NCBI RefSeq assembly: GCF_009857835.1
Contig: NZ_WWCL01000004.1
Span: forward strand, 1 to 64,000
Direction of reading: 5' to 3'
DNA from: Duganella fentianensis
Lineage (GTDB): Bacteria; Pseudomonadota; Gammaproteobacteria; Burkholderiales; Burkholderiaceae_D
Length of the DNA stretch: 64,000 bases
In this document: one piece after another, positions 1-8,321 of the stretch
How the letters are laid out: the number at the start of each line of letters is the position of its first letter
Numbering within the stretch: position 1 is the first letter of the stretch
The notes under the pieces: generated by a model
The model's input: the letters and a program-made list of their open reading frames with translations, nothing else
The model's database searches: none
Told to the model about the DNA's origin: nothing
Program-made: the position numbers and the translations under genes

Positions 1-5
1 GTCAA

Positions 6-121
6 AGCTTGATGACCATAGCAAGTTGGTCCCACCCCTTCCCATCCCGAACAGGACCGTGAAACAACTCTGCGCCGATGATAGTGCTGCAACCAGTGTG
101 AAAGTAGGTTATCGTCAAGCT
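6..121 (+). rRNA. rrf: 5S ribosomal RNA
   Basis: The sequence matches the betaproteobacterial 5S core, including the conserved CCCATCCCGAACAGGACCGT block and the stretch that ends GTAGGTTATCGTC. The 5' and 3' ends pair (GCTTGATGAC with GTCAAGC), which closes helix I and sets the boundaries to within one or two bases. It is presumably the last gene of an rRNA operon whose 16S and 23S genes lie before the window. A strong terminator follows directly. Confidence 0.95.
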
Positions 122-130
122 AGTTATACT

Positions 131-187
131 AAAAAGCCCCATTTGTCTGAGTACCACAGCGTATTCTGCACAGATGGGGCTTTTTTC
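131..187 (+). terminator. Intrinsic terminator of the rRNA operon
   Basis: AAAAAGCCCCAT pairs with ATGGGGCTTTTTT around a loop of about 30 bases, and six T follow. The position just after the 5S gene fits the end of the rRNA operon. Confidence 0.85.
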
Positions 188-243
188 CGTCTGTAGTCAG
201 GCTTTGTGCTTTAGAATAACTTGCATAGTGTAGGAGCAATTCC

Positions 244-3200
244 ATGGCAGGTTATGTAGCACGCCTTCTTTTACTATTTAGCCTGTTCTGGACGTGTGCC
301 TCGCTCGCATATGCTGCACCTCTGAGTCTGCGTTTCGAACATCTGGGCGTGGAGCAGGGCTTAACGCAGGAAACTGTCACTGCCATACTGCAGGATAAAC
401 AGGGCTATCTCTGGCTCGGTACACAGGCCGGTCTGAACCGCTACGACGGCTACCGCATTACTGCATTCAAAAATAATCCCAGCGATAACACCAGCCTGCA
501 GGATAACTATATCCAGGCCGTCTATGAGGACACACAGGGCGCTATCTGGGTGGGCAGCCGCGGCGGACTGGATCGCTATGATCCTGCCACTCAGACTTTT
601 ACCCATTTGCTGGGCCGCGAACGCAGCGTTTCCGTGAATGCCATCATTAGCGATGGCAGGCAGGGACTATGGCTGGCGACGGCGAATGGTCTGCTGCATT
701 TCGATATGGACAGCAGCAAGGTGCAGAGCTATCGTCATGTTGAACATGATGCCGCCAGCATTATCGATGACCGCGTGAATGTACTGGCCTTGGACCGGCA
801 GGGGCACCTGTGGGTGGGCACCGATGCCGGTCTGGATTTGCTGCGGGCCGGTAGCAAGCAGTTCGAGCACATCAGCAGTGGTGACGGTAGGGCGCTGGCG
901 ACAGTGATACAGGCTCTGACGCTGGCAGCTGATGGTGTGCTGTGGGTGGGCAGCCGTGATGGTCTGCAGGCCTGGCGGCTGCAAGGTAGCCGCGCCGAGC
1001 GTATTGCTCTCGGCGCGCAGGACGATCTGCATGGCGAGCGGGTGGAAGCGCTGCTGTTTGATCGCGATGGCGTGCTGTGGGCAGGTACTTATACCAATGG
1101 GCTGAAGCGATACAACAAGCTTAGCGGCGGATTCTATACTTATCGCCATGTAGGGCAGGATCGTCATAGCCTGGGCGATAATCAGGTGAATTCCTTGTAT
1201 CAGGACCGCACTGGCACGCTATGGATAGGCAACTGGTATAACGGACTGGATAGGGTGGATTTGCGCAGTGGCGGATTCGAACACTATTCCGAACAGTCGG
1301 GCGTACTGCCTGCTATCAGTAACAACAAGGTGCGAGCGATTGCGGGGGCGGGGCCAAATCAGGTCTGGATGGCGACGGCCAAGGGGCTGACGCTGGTGGA
1401 TCAGGCTCATGGCACCAGCAAGACCTACCGGCACGACGAGCATGATCCGGCCAGCCTGCCCAGTGACGAAGTTCTGACGCTCGATACCGACGCGCGCGGA
1501 CGGCTGTGGGTAGGGACGGTCAACGGTCTGGCCTGGCGTGATCCGAAAACCGGACGTTTCACCCGGGTGGAACTTGATACGCTACCCGACGCACGCATAC
1601 TGCAGCGCGTACTGGCCGGAAGGGATGGCACTGTGTGGGTGGCTACGCGCGCCGGCCTGCACCGCATCGCTGCCGGCAATGGTGCGGTGACCAGCTGGCA
1701 CCATCAGGCCAGCGATCCGGATGTACTCGATGGCCGCATCTATACGCTACTGGAAGACCGCAACGGCAAGCTGTGGATAGGCACGCAGAATGGCCTCGAC
1801 TGTTTTGATCCGGTGACGGGCAGCTTCCGCAATTATCGCCACGTGGCCGGTGCCAGTGATAGCCTGATACATTCGCGCGTCCATTATCTGTACGAGGATG
1901 AACAGGCGCGCCTGTGGATAGGTACGGCGGCTGGCCTGTCGGTGGCGGAGCGCCGCGCTGACGGTACGCTGCATTTTCGTACGGTGCCCATGACGGCGGC
2001 GCGTGCTGCCGATCCGATAGGCGGAATTGCGGGCGATGAACAGGGCCGTTTATGGATCAGCACAACGGCCGGACTGACCATGCTCGATCCCGGCACTGGC
2101 GCGTTCCGCGAGTACACGGCGCGCGACGGACTGATTAACGGATCCTACTTTATCGGCTCGGTGTATAAAGGGCCGAACAATATGCTGTACTTCGGTGGCT
2201 TGAGCGGGGTGACGGCATTTAATCCCACTGACATCCATGGCAATCCCGATGCGCCGGTGGTGGTGGTGACTGACTTTCTGCTGTTTAACCGTTCCGTGCT
2301 CAGTGCCGGTACTGACCGGGCCAGGCTGATGCCCGGTGCGCTCGCGCATGGCAAATCGCTGACGCTAGACTACCTCGACACGGTATTCTCCATCGAATTC
2401 GCGGCTCTGCATTTTGCCGATCCGGGGCGTAACCAGTATGCCTACAAGCTGGAAGGCTTCGATCCTGAATGGCTGACGGTGGATGCGGCAAAACGCTATG
2501 TTACTTATACCAATCTCGACCCGGGGCGCTATGTATTCCGCGTCAAGGCGGCCAACAAGGATGGCGTCTGGAGCAAGGAGGCGACTACGCTGGAAGTGAT
2601 CATCGCGCCGCCCTACTGGAAGACCTGGTGGTTCCGGCTAGGTCTGCTGGGTATTTTGCTGGGCGCCGTGTATCTGCTATTCCGCTTCCGCATGCGCATG
2701 CTGATCCAGCAGAAGCATGTGCTGGAAGAGACGGTAGGTAGCCGCACGCGCGAGCTGGTGCAGCAGAAGGAATCGGTCGAGCGGCAGAAGCGCGAAGTGG
2801 AGCACCAGAAGGAAAGCGTGGAGGTCGCGCACAGGAATATCTCGCTGCTGTCCGAAATTGGCCGCGCCATTACTGCCAACCTCGATAGCGAAGCCATCAT
2901 GCAGATGCTGTACAAGCATGTGCATGCGCTGATGGATGCCAGTGTATTCGGTATCGGCATCTATCGCCCCGAGCAGGAGCTGATCGAATATCCGTTTGCG
3001 ATGGAAAAAGGGAAGCGCTATGCACCTTATGTGCGCAGCATGCGTGAGCCTAACCAGCTGGCAGTATGGTGCATCCAGCATGGCAAGGAAGTGTTCATCA
3101 ACGATCTGGAGCTTGAGTATGGCCTGTATATTGCCCACCTCGAGCATGTTACCAGCGCCGAGGATATGGGCACGCTGGAGGATGGCTCGCTGCCGACCGC

Positions 3201-4152
3201 GCCCCGTTCGCTGATCTATGTACCGATCAGCGTCAGCGGGCAGGTAAGGGGAACCATCACCGTGCATAGCTATCGTCCGCATGCCTATCAGCGCATCGAT
3301 GTGGACATGCTGACTACCTTGGCTTCATACGTGGGCGTGGCGTTCGCCAATGCGGACTCCTACCGCAAGCTGCTGGATACCCAGCAGCAGCTGGTGGAAC
3401 AGGAGAAGCTGGCAGCGCTGGGCGCGCTGGTGGCCGGGGTGGCACACGAGCTGAATACGCCGATCGGCAATAGCCTGGTGGTGGCCAGTACGCTGGAAGA
3501 CAAGACGGAAGAAATCCACCAGCGGCAGCAGAGCAATACCCTGCGCCGTTCCGACCTGACCAGCTTTATCGATGCGGCGCGCGAAGCATCGACGCTGCTG
3601 ATGCGCAGCCTGCAGGGCGCGGCGGAATTGGTGAACAGTTTCAAGCAGGTAGCGGTGGATCAGGCCAGTGCCAAGCGGCGCCCCTTCAATCTGCTACAGG
3701 CCAGTCAGGAAATCGTCACGACGATGCGCAACCAGATCCGCAAGGCCGGCCATTCCATCGTGCTGGAAATGCCGGAAGATATACAGATGGATAGCTTCCC
3801 CGGCCCGTATGGACAGGTGATTATCAACCTGATTAACAACACCCTGCTGCACGCTTTTGAAGGGCGCAGCGGCGGCGAAATCCGGCTGTGGGCCGTGCGG
3901 CTCGGAACGGAGCGGGTACGCATCGTGTTTCAGGATGATGGCAAGGGCATCGCGCCCGAGCACCAGCTGCGCATCTTCGATCCCTTCTTCACTACCAAGC
4001 TGGGGCAGGGCGGCAATGGTCTGGGCCTGAGCATCACCTACAACATCGTCACCTCGCTGCTCGATGGCAGCATACGGGTTGATAGCGCGCTCGATATCGG
4101 TACCCGCTTCACCATGGACCTGCCGCTCAAGGCTAGCAAGTCCGGCGAGTAG
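244..4152 (+). CDS. Large sensor histidine kinase with a periplasmic two-propeller domain
   Basis: This 1302-residue protein starts with a signal-peptide-like segment (residues 1-25). About 14 Reg_prop-type repeats follow, each with a LWIGT or LWVGT core, filling residues 35-690 and predicting two seven-bladed propellers outside the inner membrane. A Y_Y_Y domain (about 730-805), one membrane helix (about 810-830), a Gln/Lys/Glu-rich coiled coil, a GAF domain (about 890-1055) and a kinase core come next. The H-box is GVAHELNTPIGN. The ATPase shows DDGKGIAP and GGNGLGLSI. Unlike the hybrid sensors with similar propellers, it has no receiver or AraC domain, and no response regulator is adjacent. 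The start has AGGAG eight bases upstream. The ligand is unknown; polysaccharide sensing is only a family-based guess. Confidence 0.9.
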   Translation: MAGYVARLLLLFSLFWTCASLAYAAPLSLRFEHLGVEQGLTQETVTAILQDKQGYLWLGTQAGLNRYDGYRITAFKNNPSDNTSLQDNYIQAVYEDTQGAIWVGSRGGLDRYDPATQTFTHLLGRERSVSVNAIISDGRQGLWLATANGLLHFDMDSSKVQSYRHVEHDAASIIDDRVNVLALDRQGHLWVGTDAGLDLLRAGSKQFEHISSGDGRALATVIQALTLAADGVLWVGSRDGLQAWRLQGSRAERIALGAQDDLHGERVEALLFDRDGVLWAGTYTNGLKRYNKLSGGFYTYRHVGQDRHSLGDNQVNSLYQDRTGTLWIGNWYNGLDRVDLRSGGFEHYSEQSGVLPAISNNKVRAIAGAGPNQVWMATAKGLTLVDQAHGTSKTYRHDEHDPASLPSDEVLTLDTDARGRLWVGTVNGLAWRDPKTGRFTRVELDTLPDARILQRVLAGRDGTVWVATRAGLHRIAAGNGAVTSWHHQASDPDVLDGRIYTLLEDRNGKLWIGTQNGLDCFDPVTGSFRNYRHVAGASDSLIHSRVHYLYEDEQARLWIGTAAGLSVAERRADGTLHFRTVPMTAARAADPIGGIAGDEQGRLWISTTAGLTMLDPGTGAFREYTARDGLINGSYFIGSVYKGPNNMLYFGGLSGVTAFNPTDIHGNPDAPVVVVTDFLLFNRSVLSAGTDRARLMPGALAHGKSLTLDYLDTVFSIEFAALHFADPGRNQYAYKLEGFDPEWLTVDAAKRYVTYTNLDPGRYVFRVKAANKDGVWSKEATTLEVIIAPPYWKTWWFRLGLLGILLGAVYLLFRFRMRMLIQQKHVLEETVGSRTRELVQQKESVERQKREVEHQKESVEVAHRNISLLSEIGRAITANLDSEAIMQMLYKHVHALMDASVFGIGIYRPEQELIEYPFAMEKGKRYAPYVRSMREPNQLAVWCIQHGKEVFINDLELEYGLYIAHLEHVTSAEDMGTLEDGSLPTAPRSLIYVPISVSGQVRGTITVHSYRPHAYQRIDVDMLTTLASYVGVAFANADSYRKLLDTQQQLVEQEKLAALGALVAGVAHELNTPIGNSLVVASTLEDKTEEIHQRQQSNTLRRSDLTSFIDAAREASTLLMRSLQGAAELVNSFKQVAVDQASAKRRPFNLLQASQEIVTTMRNQIRKAGHSIVLEMPEDIQMDSFPGPYGQVIINLINNTLLHAFEGRSGGEIRLWAVRLGTERVRIVFQDDGKGIAPEHQLRIFDPFFTTKLGQGGNGLGLSITYNIVTSLLDGSIRVDSALDIGTRFTMDLPLKASKSGE

Positions 4153-4171
4153 TCCCGGGCACGACGGGGCG

Positions 4172-4191
4172 CGCTGCGCACCCGCGCAGCG
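4172..4191. terminator. GC-rich hairpin between convergent genes
   Basis: CGCTGCGC pairs with GCGCAGCG over a four-base loop between the convergent kinase and lipoprotein genes. There is no T tract, so efficient termination is uncertain. Confidence 0.35.
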
Positions 4192-4701
4192 TCAGTTCAG
4201 TTTGAACGAGGACAGGTAGGTGTCGATCTGTTCGGCGGCCAGGTTCTGTGCCCGGCCCAGTATGATGACCTGATAGATGCGCTGGTCGCGCGCGACCAGC
4301 TTGCCGATCAGGCGCGCGGGCTGGCCCTGCTGGCTGCCGTCCGCTTCGAACTCCAGCATGGCTTGCAGGCCGGTGCTGCTGTCCTTGTTGCTGCGCAGGG
4401 TGGCGCCGATGTTCTTCAGCAGTGCCGACTGCATGGCCTGTAGCGCATGCATGGCGTCGGCACCGTCGGGCAGGCGCGCACTGCCTACGGCAAATACCAC
4501 GCCATCGATTTCCACCGCCGTCATGGTCATCTCCAGCGGCAGCGTCGCCAGTGTGACACTGCGCGTCTGGCTGGCCGGCTTACCGGGGAACAGGATGCTG
4601 TAAGGCGCATCTTTGCTGCGGTAATCGCGCCAATCGTATTTTGGGCTGCATCCTGTCAGCGCAGCTACCAGCATTAGCGCCAGTGCGGAACGGTAGATCA
4701 T
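4192..4701 (-). CDS. Small lipoprotein of unknown function
   Basis: The 169-residue product begins with a hydrophobic signal and a lipobox (LTGC, Cys18), so it is predicted to be lipid-anchored in the envelope. The rest looks like one alpha/beta domain; the segment DAPYSILFPGKP is typical of small bacterial proteins of unknown role. No catalytic motif is recognisable. It starts four bases after the stop of the M1 peptidase gene on the same strand, so the two are probably co-transcribed. Function unknown. Confidence 0.75.
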   Translation of the reverse strand: MIYRSALALMLVAALTGCSPKYDWRDYRSKDAPYSILFPGKPASQTRSVTLATLPLEMTMTAVEIDGVVFAVGSARLPDGADAMHALQAMQSALLKNIGATLRSNKDSSTGLQAMLEFEADGSQQGQPARLIGKLVARDQRIYQVIILGRAQNLAAEQIDTYLSSFKLN

Positions 4702-4704
4702 CGC

Positions 4705-6405
4705 TTAACCTTTTTTCTTGGACTGATTCTGTTCGGCTTTCCACGCGTCGATGTGGGGTGCATGGCGCAGCACGCGCGAGGCCGGGTCGATGGTTACGCG
4801 CGCATGGGGCGGTAGTTGCAGCGTGCCCTGACCATTACTCATGGACAGGCGCTCGATACGGTCGTTGACGCGCACTTCGATGGGCATGGGGAAGCTGCCG
4901 CCATCCTTGAGCTTCCACGTCAGGGTCAGCTGGTCGCCATGGCGCTGCTCTACCAGTTCCGGCAGCGCTGCATGGTATAGATAGGCGTCGAAGAACCAGC
5001 CTAGATCCTGGCCGCTGATCTCGTTGCACAGCGCGATGAATTCTTTGGTGCTGCCATAACGCGGCACGAACTTGCCCGGCAGGGGCTGATCGGTGCCGTA
5101 CACCATGCGGCGCGTAGCGGCAAAGAAGGCATCGTCGCCGATCAGGTTGCGCAGCGTGTGCAGGATTAGCGAGCCTTTGGTATAGATGTCATTGCCCGGG
5201 CCACCACGGCTATCGTTGTACACGTCTTCGATGCGCTGGGTCTTGCCGCTGACGATAGGCGCCTTGTTGAGCAGCGATTTGCGGTGGTTGAACAGTTCGG
5301 ACTGGAACTCGCGTTCGCCGCGCAGCTGCTGTAGATACAGCGGCTGCATATAACTGCCGAAGCCTTCGTGTAGCCACATATCGTCCCAGTCGGCATTGGT
5401 CATCTGGTTGCCGAACCATTCGTGCGACAGTTCGTGATGCAGCAGCCAGTCATAGCCCAGCGGCGATTTGACGTAGCCATTGCCGTAGGCGTTGATGGTC
5501 TGGTGTTCCATGCCCAGATGGGGCGTCTCTACCACGCCCATTTTCTCGTCGCCGAATGGATAGGGGCCGATGGTGCTTTCGAAGAAGTCCAGCATGGGGG
5601 CAAATTCCGCAAACAGGCCCTTGGCCTTTTCCTCATGGCCCTTCAGATACCACATGCGCAGCGGAATACGATTGCCGTAGCGGCTGGCGTATTCGCCGGA
5701 CAGCATTTCGTACGGACCGATATTCAGTGCCACGCCGTAGGTGCTGGGGTGTCTGGCGCGCCAGTGGTAGGTACGCCAGCCGTCCGCTTCATCCATGCCC
5801 ATGGCCACACCATTGCCGGCTACGACCAGCGGCGCCGGTACGCTGATGTGCAGATCTATCCGTTCCGGTTTGCCCTGCGGATGATCGATGCAGGGCCAGA
5901 ACAGATCGCAGCCTTCGCCTTCGACGGTGGTGCTGATCCATGGCTGGCCATCGGCCGTTTTACTCCACATGAAACCGCCGTCCCACGGGGCACGCTTGGC
6001 CACGTGCGGCACGCCATGGTAGCGCAGGCGCACGGTGGCGCGGGCACCGGCGGCCAGCGGCGCGGGCAGGGTCAGCGTCAGTCTGCCTTTGGGATTGCTG
6101 ATGGCCGAAGGTGGCAGCGCTACGCCGTCGGCCAGTGCGGCGTCGATCGTCAGGTTGCGGTCCAGTTCCAGCACGATGCGGCTGAGCGCTGCGCTTGCCG
6201 TGAAGGTCAGCGTGGCATCGCCCTGTATGCTGCGGCTGGCGGGATCGACGCGCAGCGCCAGATCCGCATGCTCGAAACGCATGGCGAGCTGCTCGGCACT
6301 ACGGGGGCTGCCGGAATTGGCGGTGAAGTCGGTCAGCGGGGCGGGCGCTGTGGCGCAGCCGGCCAGCAGGGCGCCGGCGGCCAGAATCAGGGGAAGACGG
6401 TTCAT
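4705..6405 (-). CDS. M1-family zinc aminopeptidase, lipoprotein
   Basis: The protein is a gluzincin aminopeptidase. It has HELSHEWFGNQ (HExxH zinc ligands and catalytic Glu) and the third ligand Glu in WLHEGFGSY 18 residues later. An upstream GMEHQ segment corresponds to the substrate-recognising GxMEN motif. The start chosen is the ATG at 6405, because it places a signal with lipobox LAGC at the N-terminus; the reading frame stays open 15 codons further upstream. Predicted length is 566 residues. It probably trims peptides in the periplasm or at a membrane surface. It forms a two-gene operon with the following lipoprotein. Confidence 0.88.
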   Translation of the reverse strand: MNRLPLILAAGALLAGCATAPAPLTDFTANSGSPRSAEQLAMRFEHADLALRVDPASRSIQGDATLTFTASAALSRIVLELDRNLTIDAALADGVALPPSAISNPKGRLTLTLPAPLAAGARATVRLRYHGVPHVAKRAPWDGGFMWSKTADGQPWISTTVEGEGCDLFWPCIDHPQGKPERIDLHISVPAPLVVAGNGVAMGMDEADGWRTYHWRARHPSTYGVALNIGPYEMLSGEYASRYGNRIPLRMWYLKGHEEKAKGLFAEFAPMLDFFESTIGPYPFGDEKMGVVETPHLGMEHQTINAYGNGYVKSPLGYDWLLHHELSHEWFGNQMTNADWDDMWLHEGFGSYMQPLYLQQLRGEREFQSELFNHRKSLLNKAPIVSGKTQRIEDVYNDSRGGPGNDIYTKGSLILHTLRNLIGDDAFFAATRRMVYGTDQPLPGKFVPRYGSTKEFIALCNEISGQDLGWFFDAYLYHAALPELVEQRHGDQLTLTWKLKDGGSFPMPIEVRVNDRIERLSMSNGQGTLQLPPHARVTIDPASRVLRHAPHIDAWKAEQNQSKKKG

Positions 6406-6492
6406 TGTGGAGTAGCAGGTTGATATGGGCTGCGCACAATATAGCAGCAAGGCCGGCGTAGGAGTGACGCTTAGGCAGCCCTTAGGCAGAAT

Positions 6493-7106
6493 TTAGCATG
6501 GCAGATCGCGTTCGCGCAGCGCACGCTGGTACTGGATGGCTTCGCGGACATGGCTTTCCTGTATGCGCGCGCTGGCGGCCAGATCGGCGATGGTACGGGC
6601 GATGCGCAGGATGCGGTGGTAGGCGCGGCCGCTCCACTGGAAGCGCGCCATGCTGCGTTGTAGCACGGTGTGGCCGTAGCCATCGAGCTTGCAGTGCTGT
6701 TCCAGTTCGCATGGCGCGAGTGCCTGATTGCGCTTGCCCTGGCGCTGCTGCTGGCGGTCTGCTGCCTGCTGGACGCGGGCGGCGATGCTGCAGCTGGTTT
6801 CGCCGCCTGTGCTATCGGCCAGCGTCAGCGGATCGACCGCTGCCACTTCCAGCTGGATGTCGATGCGGTCCAGCAGGGGGCCGGAGATGCGGCGCTGATA
6901 GCGCGCTATCTGTTCGGCGCTGCAGTGGCAGCGCGCACTGCTATGGCCCGCATAGCCGCATGGGCAGGGGTTCATGGCAGCGATCAGCTGGAAGCGGGCT
7001 GGAAAGTCGGCCTGATGGGCGGCGCGCGAAATGGTGATATGGCCGGATTCGAGCGGCTCGCGCAGCACATCGAGTACGCGCTGTTCGAATTCGGGCAGCT
7101 CGTCGA
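6493..7106 (-). pseudogene. comM: comM (Mg-chelatase-like AAA+ protein), 3' half, split by an inserted element
   Basis: The frame from DELPEFEQRVLDVLREPLES to the stop encodes the C-terminal 40 percent of ComM/YifB, including the AAMNPCPCG motif and the Mg-chelatase C-terminal domain. The N-terminal 60 percent lies at 17307-18218, with 10,202 bases of foreign DNA between. Joining 7104 to 17307 gives 1524 bases, an intact 507-residue ComM. ComM is a hexameric branch-migration helicase used in natural transformation. The split falls inside Walker B (VLFL|DE), so ATP hydrolysis should be lost. The element supplies ATG 7128 with GGGAG upstream, in frame with this half, so a truncated product could still be made. 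Confidence 0.93.
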
Positions 7107-7108
7107 TA

Positions 7109-7125
7109 GTTATAGCTGGCGCAAC
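7109..7125 (+). repeat. Left terminal inverted repeat of the comM element
   Basis: GTTATAGCTGGCGCAAC at the left boundary matches the inward-read right end GTTATAGACGCACAAC. The first seven bases are identical, and the rest is similar with a small gap. Probably the core recombinase-binding site. Confidence 0.7.
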
Positions 7126-7126
7126 C

Positions 7127-7226
7127 ATAGATGAGTCTCCCAATTCAAATTAAATCAATAGCTTATAGCTCATCTAAGTGTTTCAAGGTTAGATGAGGAT
7201 GCAAAGAGTGGCAGCCTCATCTAAGG
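7127..7226. repeat. Cluster of four CTCATCTA motifs in alternating orientation
   Basis: The octamer CTCATCTA or its complement TAGATGAG occurs at 7128-7135 (minus), 7169-7176 (plus), 7190-7197 (minus) and 7217-7223 (plus; within CCTCATCTAAGG). All four lie within 100 bases of the element's left terminus. Such spacing suggests arm-type binding sites for a recombinase or an accessory protein. No equivalent cluster was seen at the right end. Confidence 0.6.
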
Positions 7227-7266
7227 ATGGTCGTCGCAGCGGTGGACAAATAGTCAGCCAAGACTG

Positions 7267-7296
7267 TTGACTAATGTTAACGAAAATGCCAATATT
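7267..7296 (+). promoter_or_regulatory. Candidate sigma-70 promoter for the cargo genes
   Basis: TTGACT (7267-7272) and AATATT (7291-7296) are separated by 18 bases, about 50 bases before the first cargo start codon. Each box matches the consensus only partly. Confidence 0.35.
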
Positions 7297-7346
7297 GCAA
7301 CCTATACGTATGCACGCAGTTTTACCTTAGCTATTGATTTGAACCA

Positions 7347-7916
7347 ATGACGCCCGACGAATTCAAGAAAGCTTGTGATGACCACTTATTCTGGTGCTAT
7401 GGCACAAGTGCGATTTTTCAGCGTCGAGAGCAAAAGTTAAAAAAACGCCGGGAATGGATTACATATTTAGGCATCATCGGCCCACTTGTAATCGGCAGTG
7501 TGGTCGGGGCCTTTGGCAAGGACTGGAAGGTTGGTGGAATTGAAGTGCTTCCGATACTTGTGCTTGTAGCCAGTTTAGTTGGTATAGCTCAGATTGTACT
7601 TTCCTGCTGGGCATTGGTCGCTCGTTGGGATGAGGCTTATGCTTCCGCCCAAGATTCCGTCAGAGCAAATACCACACTCTACAACCGCTTTAAGTCAGTG
7701 CGTGACTTTACCACTAGCAATTATCAAGATGCGTTGAAAGAACCTCGTGAAGAGAATGCTCGGCAGGAGGTCCTTGACCGTGCTCAGTCCATCACCCCGG
7801 CTGAAGAAAGATATGCTTATAACGCTTCGATGAAGTACCTAGGGCTGCCATGTCGCACATGTCAGATTGTGCCAACAGGGAAAAGTAGCAAATGCACTAG
7901 CTGTGGTAACTGGTAA
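7347..7916 (+). CDS. Two-helix membrane protein with C-terminal CxxC…CxxC zinc-ribbon-like tail
   Basis: The 189-residue product has a basic N-terminal segment, two predicted membrane helices (about 37-56 and 67-92) and a soluble helical region. It ends in a tail with Cys169, Cys172, Cys183 and Cys186 (CxxC-x10-CxxC). The two-helix-plus-helical-domain layout resembles SLATT-type effector domains associated with nucleotide-signalling defence systems. Proteins with such CxxC tails are also known as mobile-element cargo. Both are resemblances judged by eye. It is the first gene of a two-gene plus-strand unit inside the comM element, opposite in direction to the recombinase block. There is no clear ribosome-binding site. 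A role in defence or element maintenance is inference. Confidence 0.7.
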   Translation: MTPDEFKKACDDHLFWCYGTSAIFQRREQKLKKRREWITYLGIIGPLVIGSVVGAFGKDWKVGGIEVLPILVLVASLVGIAQIVLSCWALVARWDEAYASAQDSVRANTTLYNRFKSVRDFTTSNYQDALKEPREENARQEVLDRAQSITPAEERYAYNASMKYLGLPCRTCQIVPTGKSSKCTSCGNW

Positions 7917-7937
7917 ATCTTTTAAAGGAATTAATAA

Positions 7938-8135
7938 ATGTCCCCCAAAATTGCTCAATTCGTGAAGGCACTCGATACGCTCACACCTCAAGAGCGCTCT
8001 GAACTTTTTACGTTTATCAACAATCGAGAGAAGGCGACACCTAACGGTCGCATCATTCTTAATGAAGAACTGCGGAAAGCACAAACCATCAATTTTGCTC
8101 CCGGCCCCGGCGCTTGCCCAACGTGCGGCCGATGA
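7938..8135 (+). CDS. Small 65-residue protein ending in a CxxC motif
   Basis: The product is a short, probably helical protein (TLTPQERSELFTFINN) with a C-terminal CPTCGR, a single zinc-knuckle half-site. AAAGGA lies upstream of the ATG at a good distance, and the gene starts 21 bases after the preceding cargo gene, so the pair is probably one transcript. Both partners end in CxxC motifs, so shared metal binding or interaction is conceivable. No family recognised. An open frame on the other strand overlaps it but lacks such support. Confidence 0.6.
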   Translation: MSPKIAQFVKALDTLTPQERSELFTFINNREKATPNGRIILNEELRKAQTINFAPGPGACPTCGR

Positions 8136-8162
8136 CCCCAAAAAGCACGCTCGCCGCTGGGC

Positions 8163-8197
8163 AAGGGGGGCAGCAATAAGACCCTGCTGCCCCCCTT
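8163..8197. terminator. Bidirectional hairpin between cargo genes and helicase gene
   Basis: AAGGGGGGCAGCA and TGCTGCCCCCCTT form a perfect 13-base-pair stem with a nine-base loop, in the gap between convergent genes. The A-rich and T-rich tracts are short. The following 120 bases (8198-8321) are GC-rich and hold no gene I can support. Confidence 0.6.
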
Positions 8198-8321
8198 ACC
8201 CCTAGCTTAATTTGCTACGAACAGTGTAAAGGGTCCGCTTCGCCAGGTGCTCCCCCGTTCGGTGCTCGCCTTGCTCCGCTCCGCATGCGGCGTCCGCGCC
8301 TGCCCTTGACACCGTTCTTCG

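Noticed and set aside
7105..7226. tRNA gene as the attachment site of the element
   Set aside because: No tRNA sequence is present at either end. Both junctions lie within comM codons.
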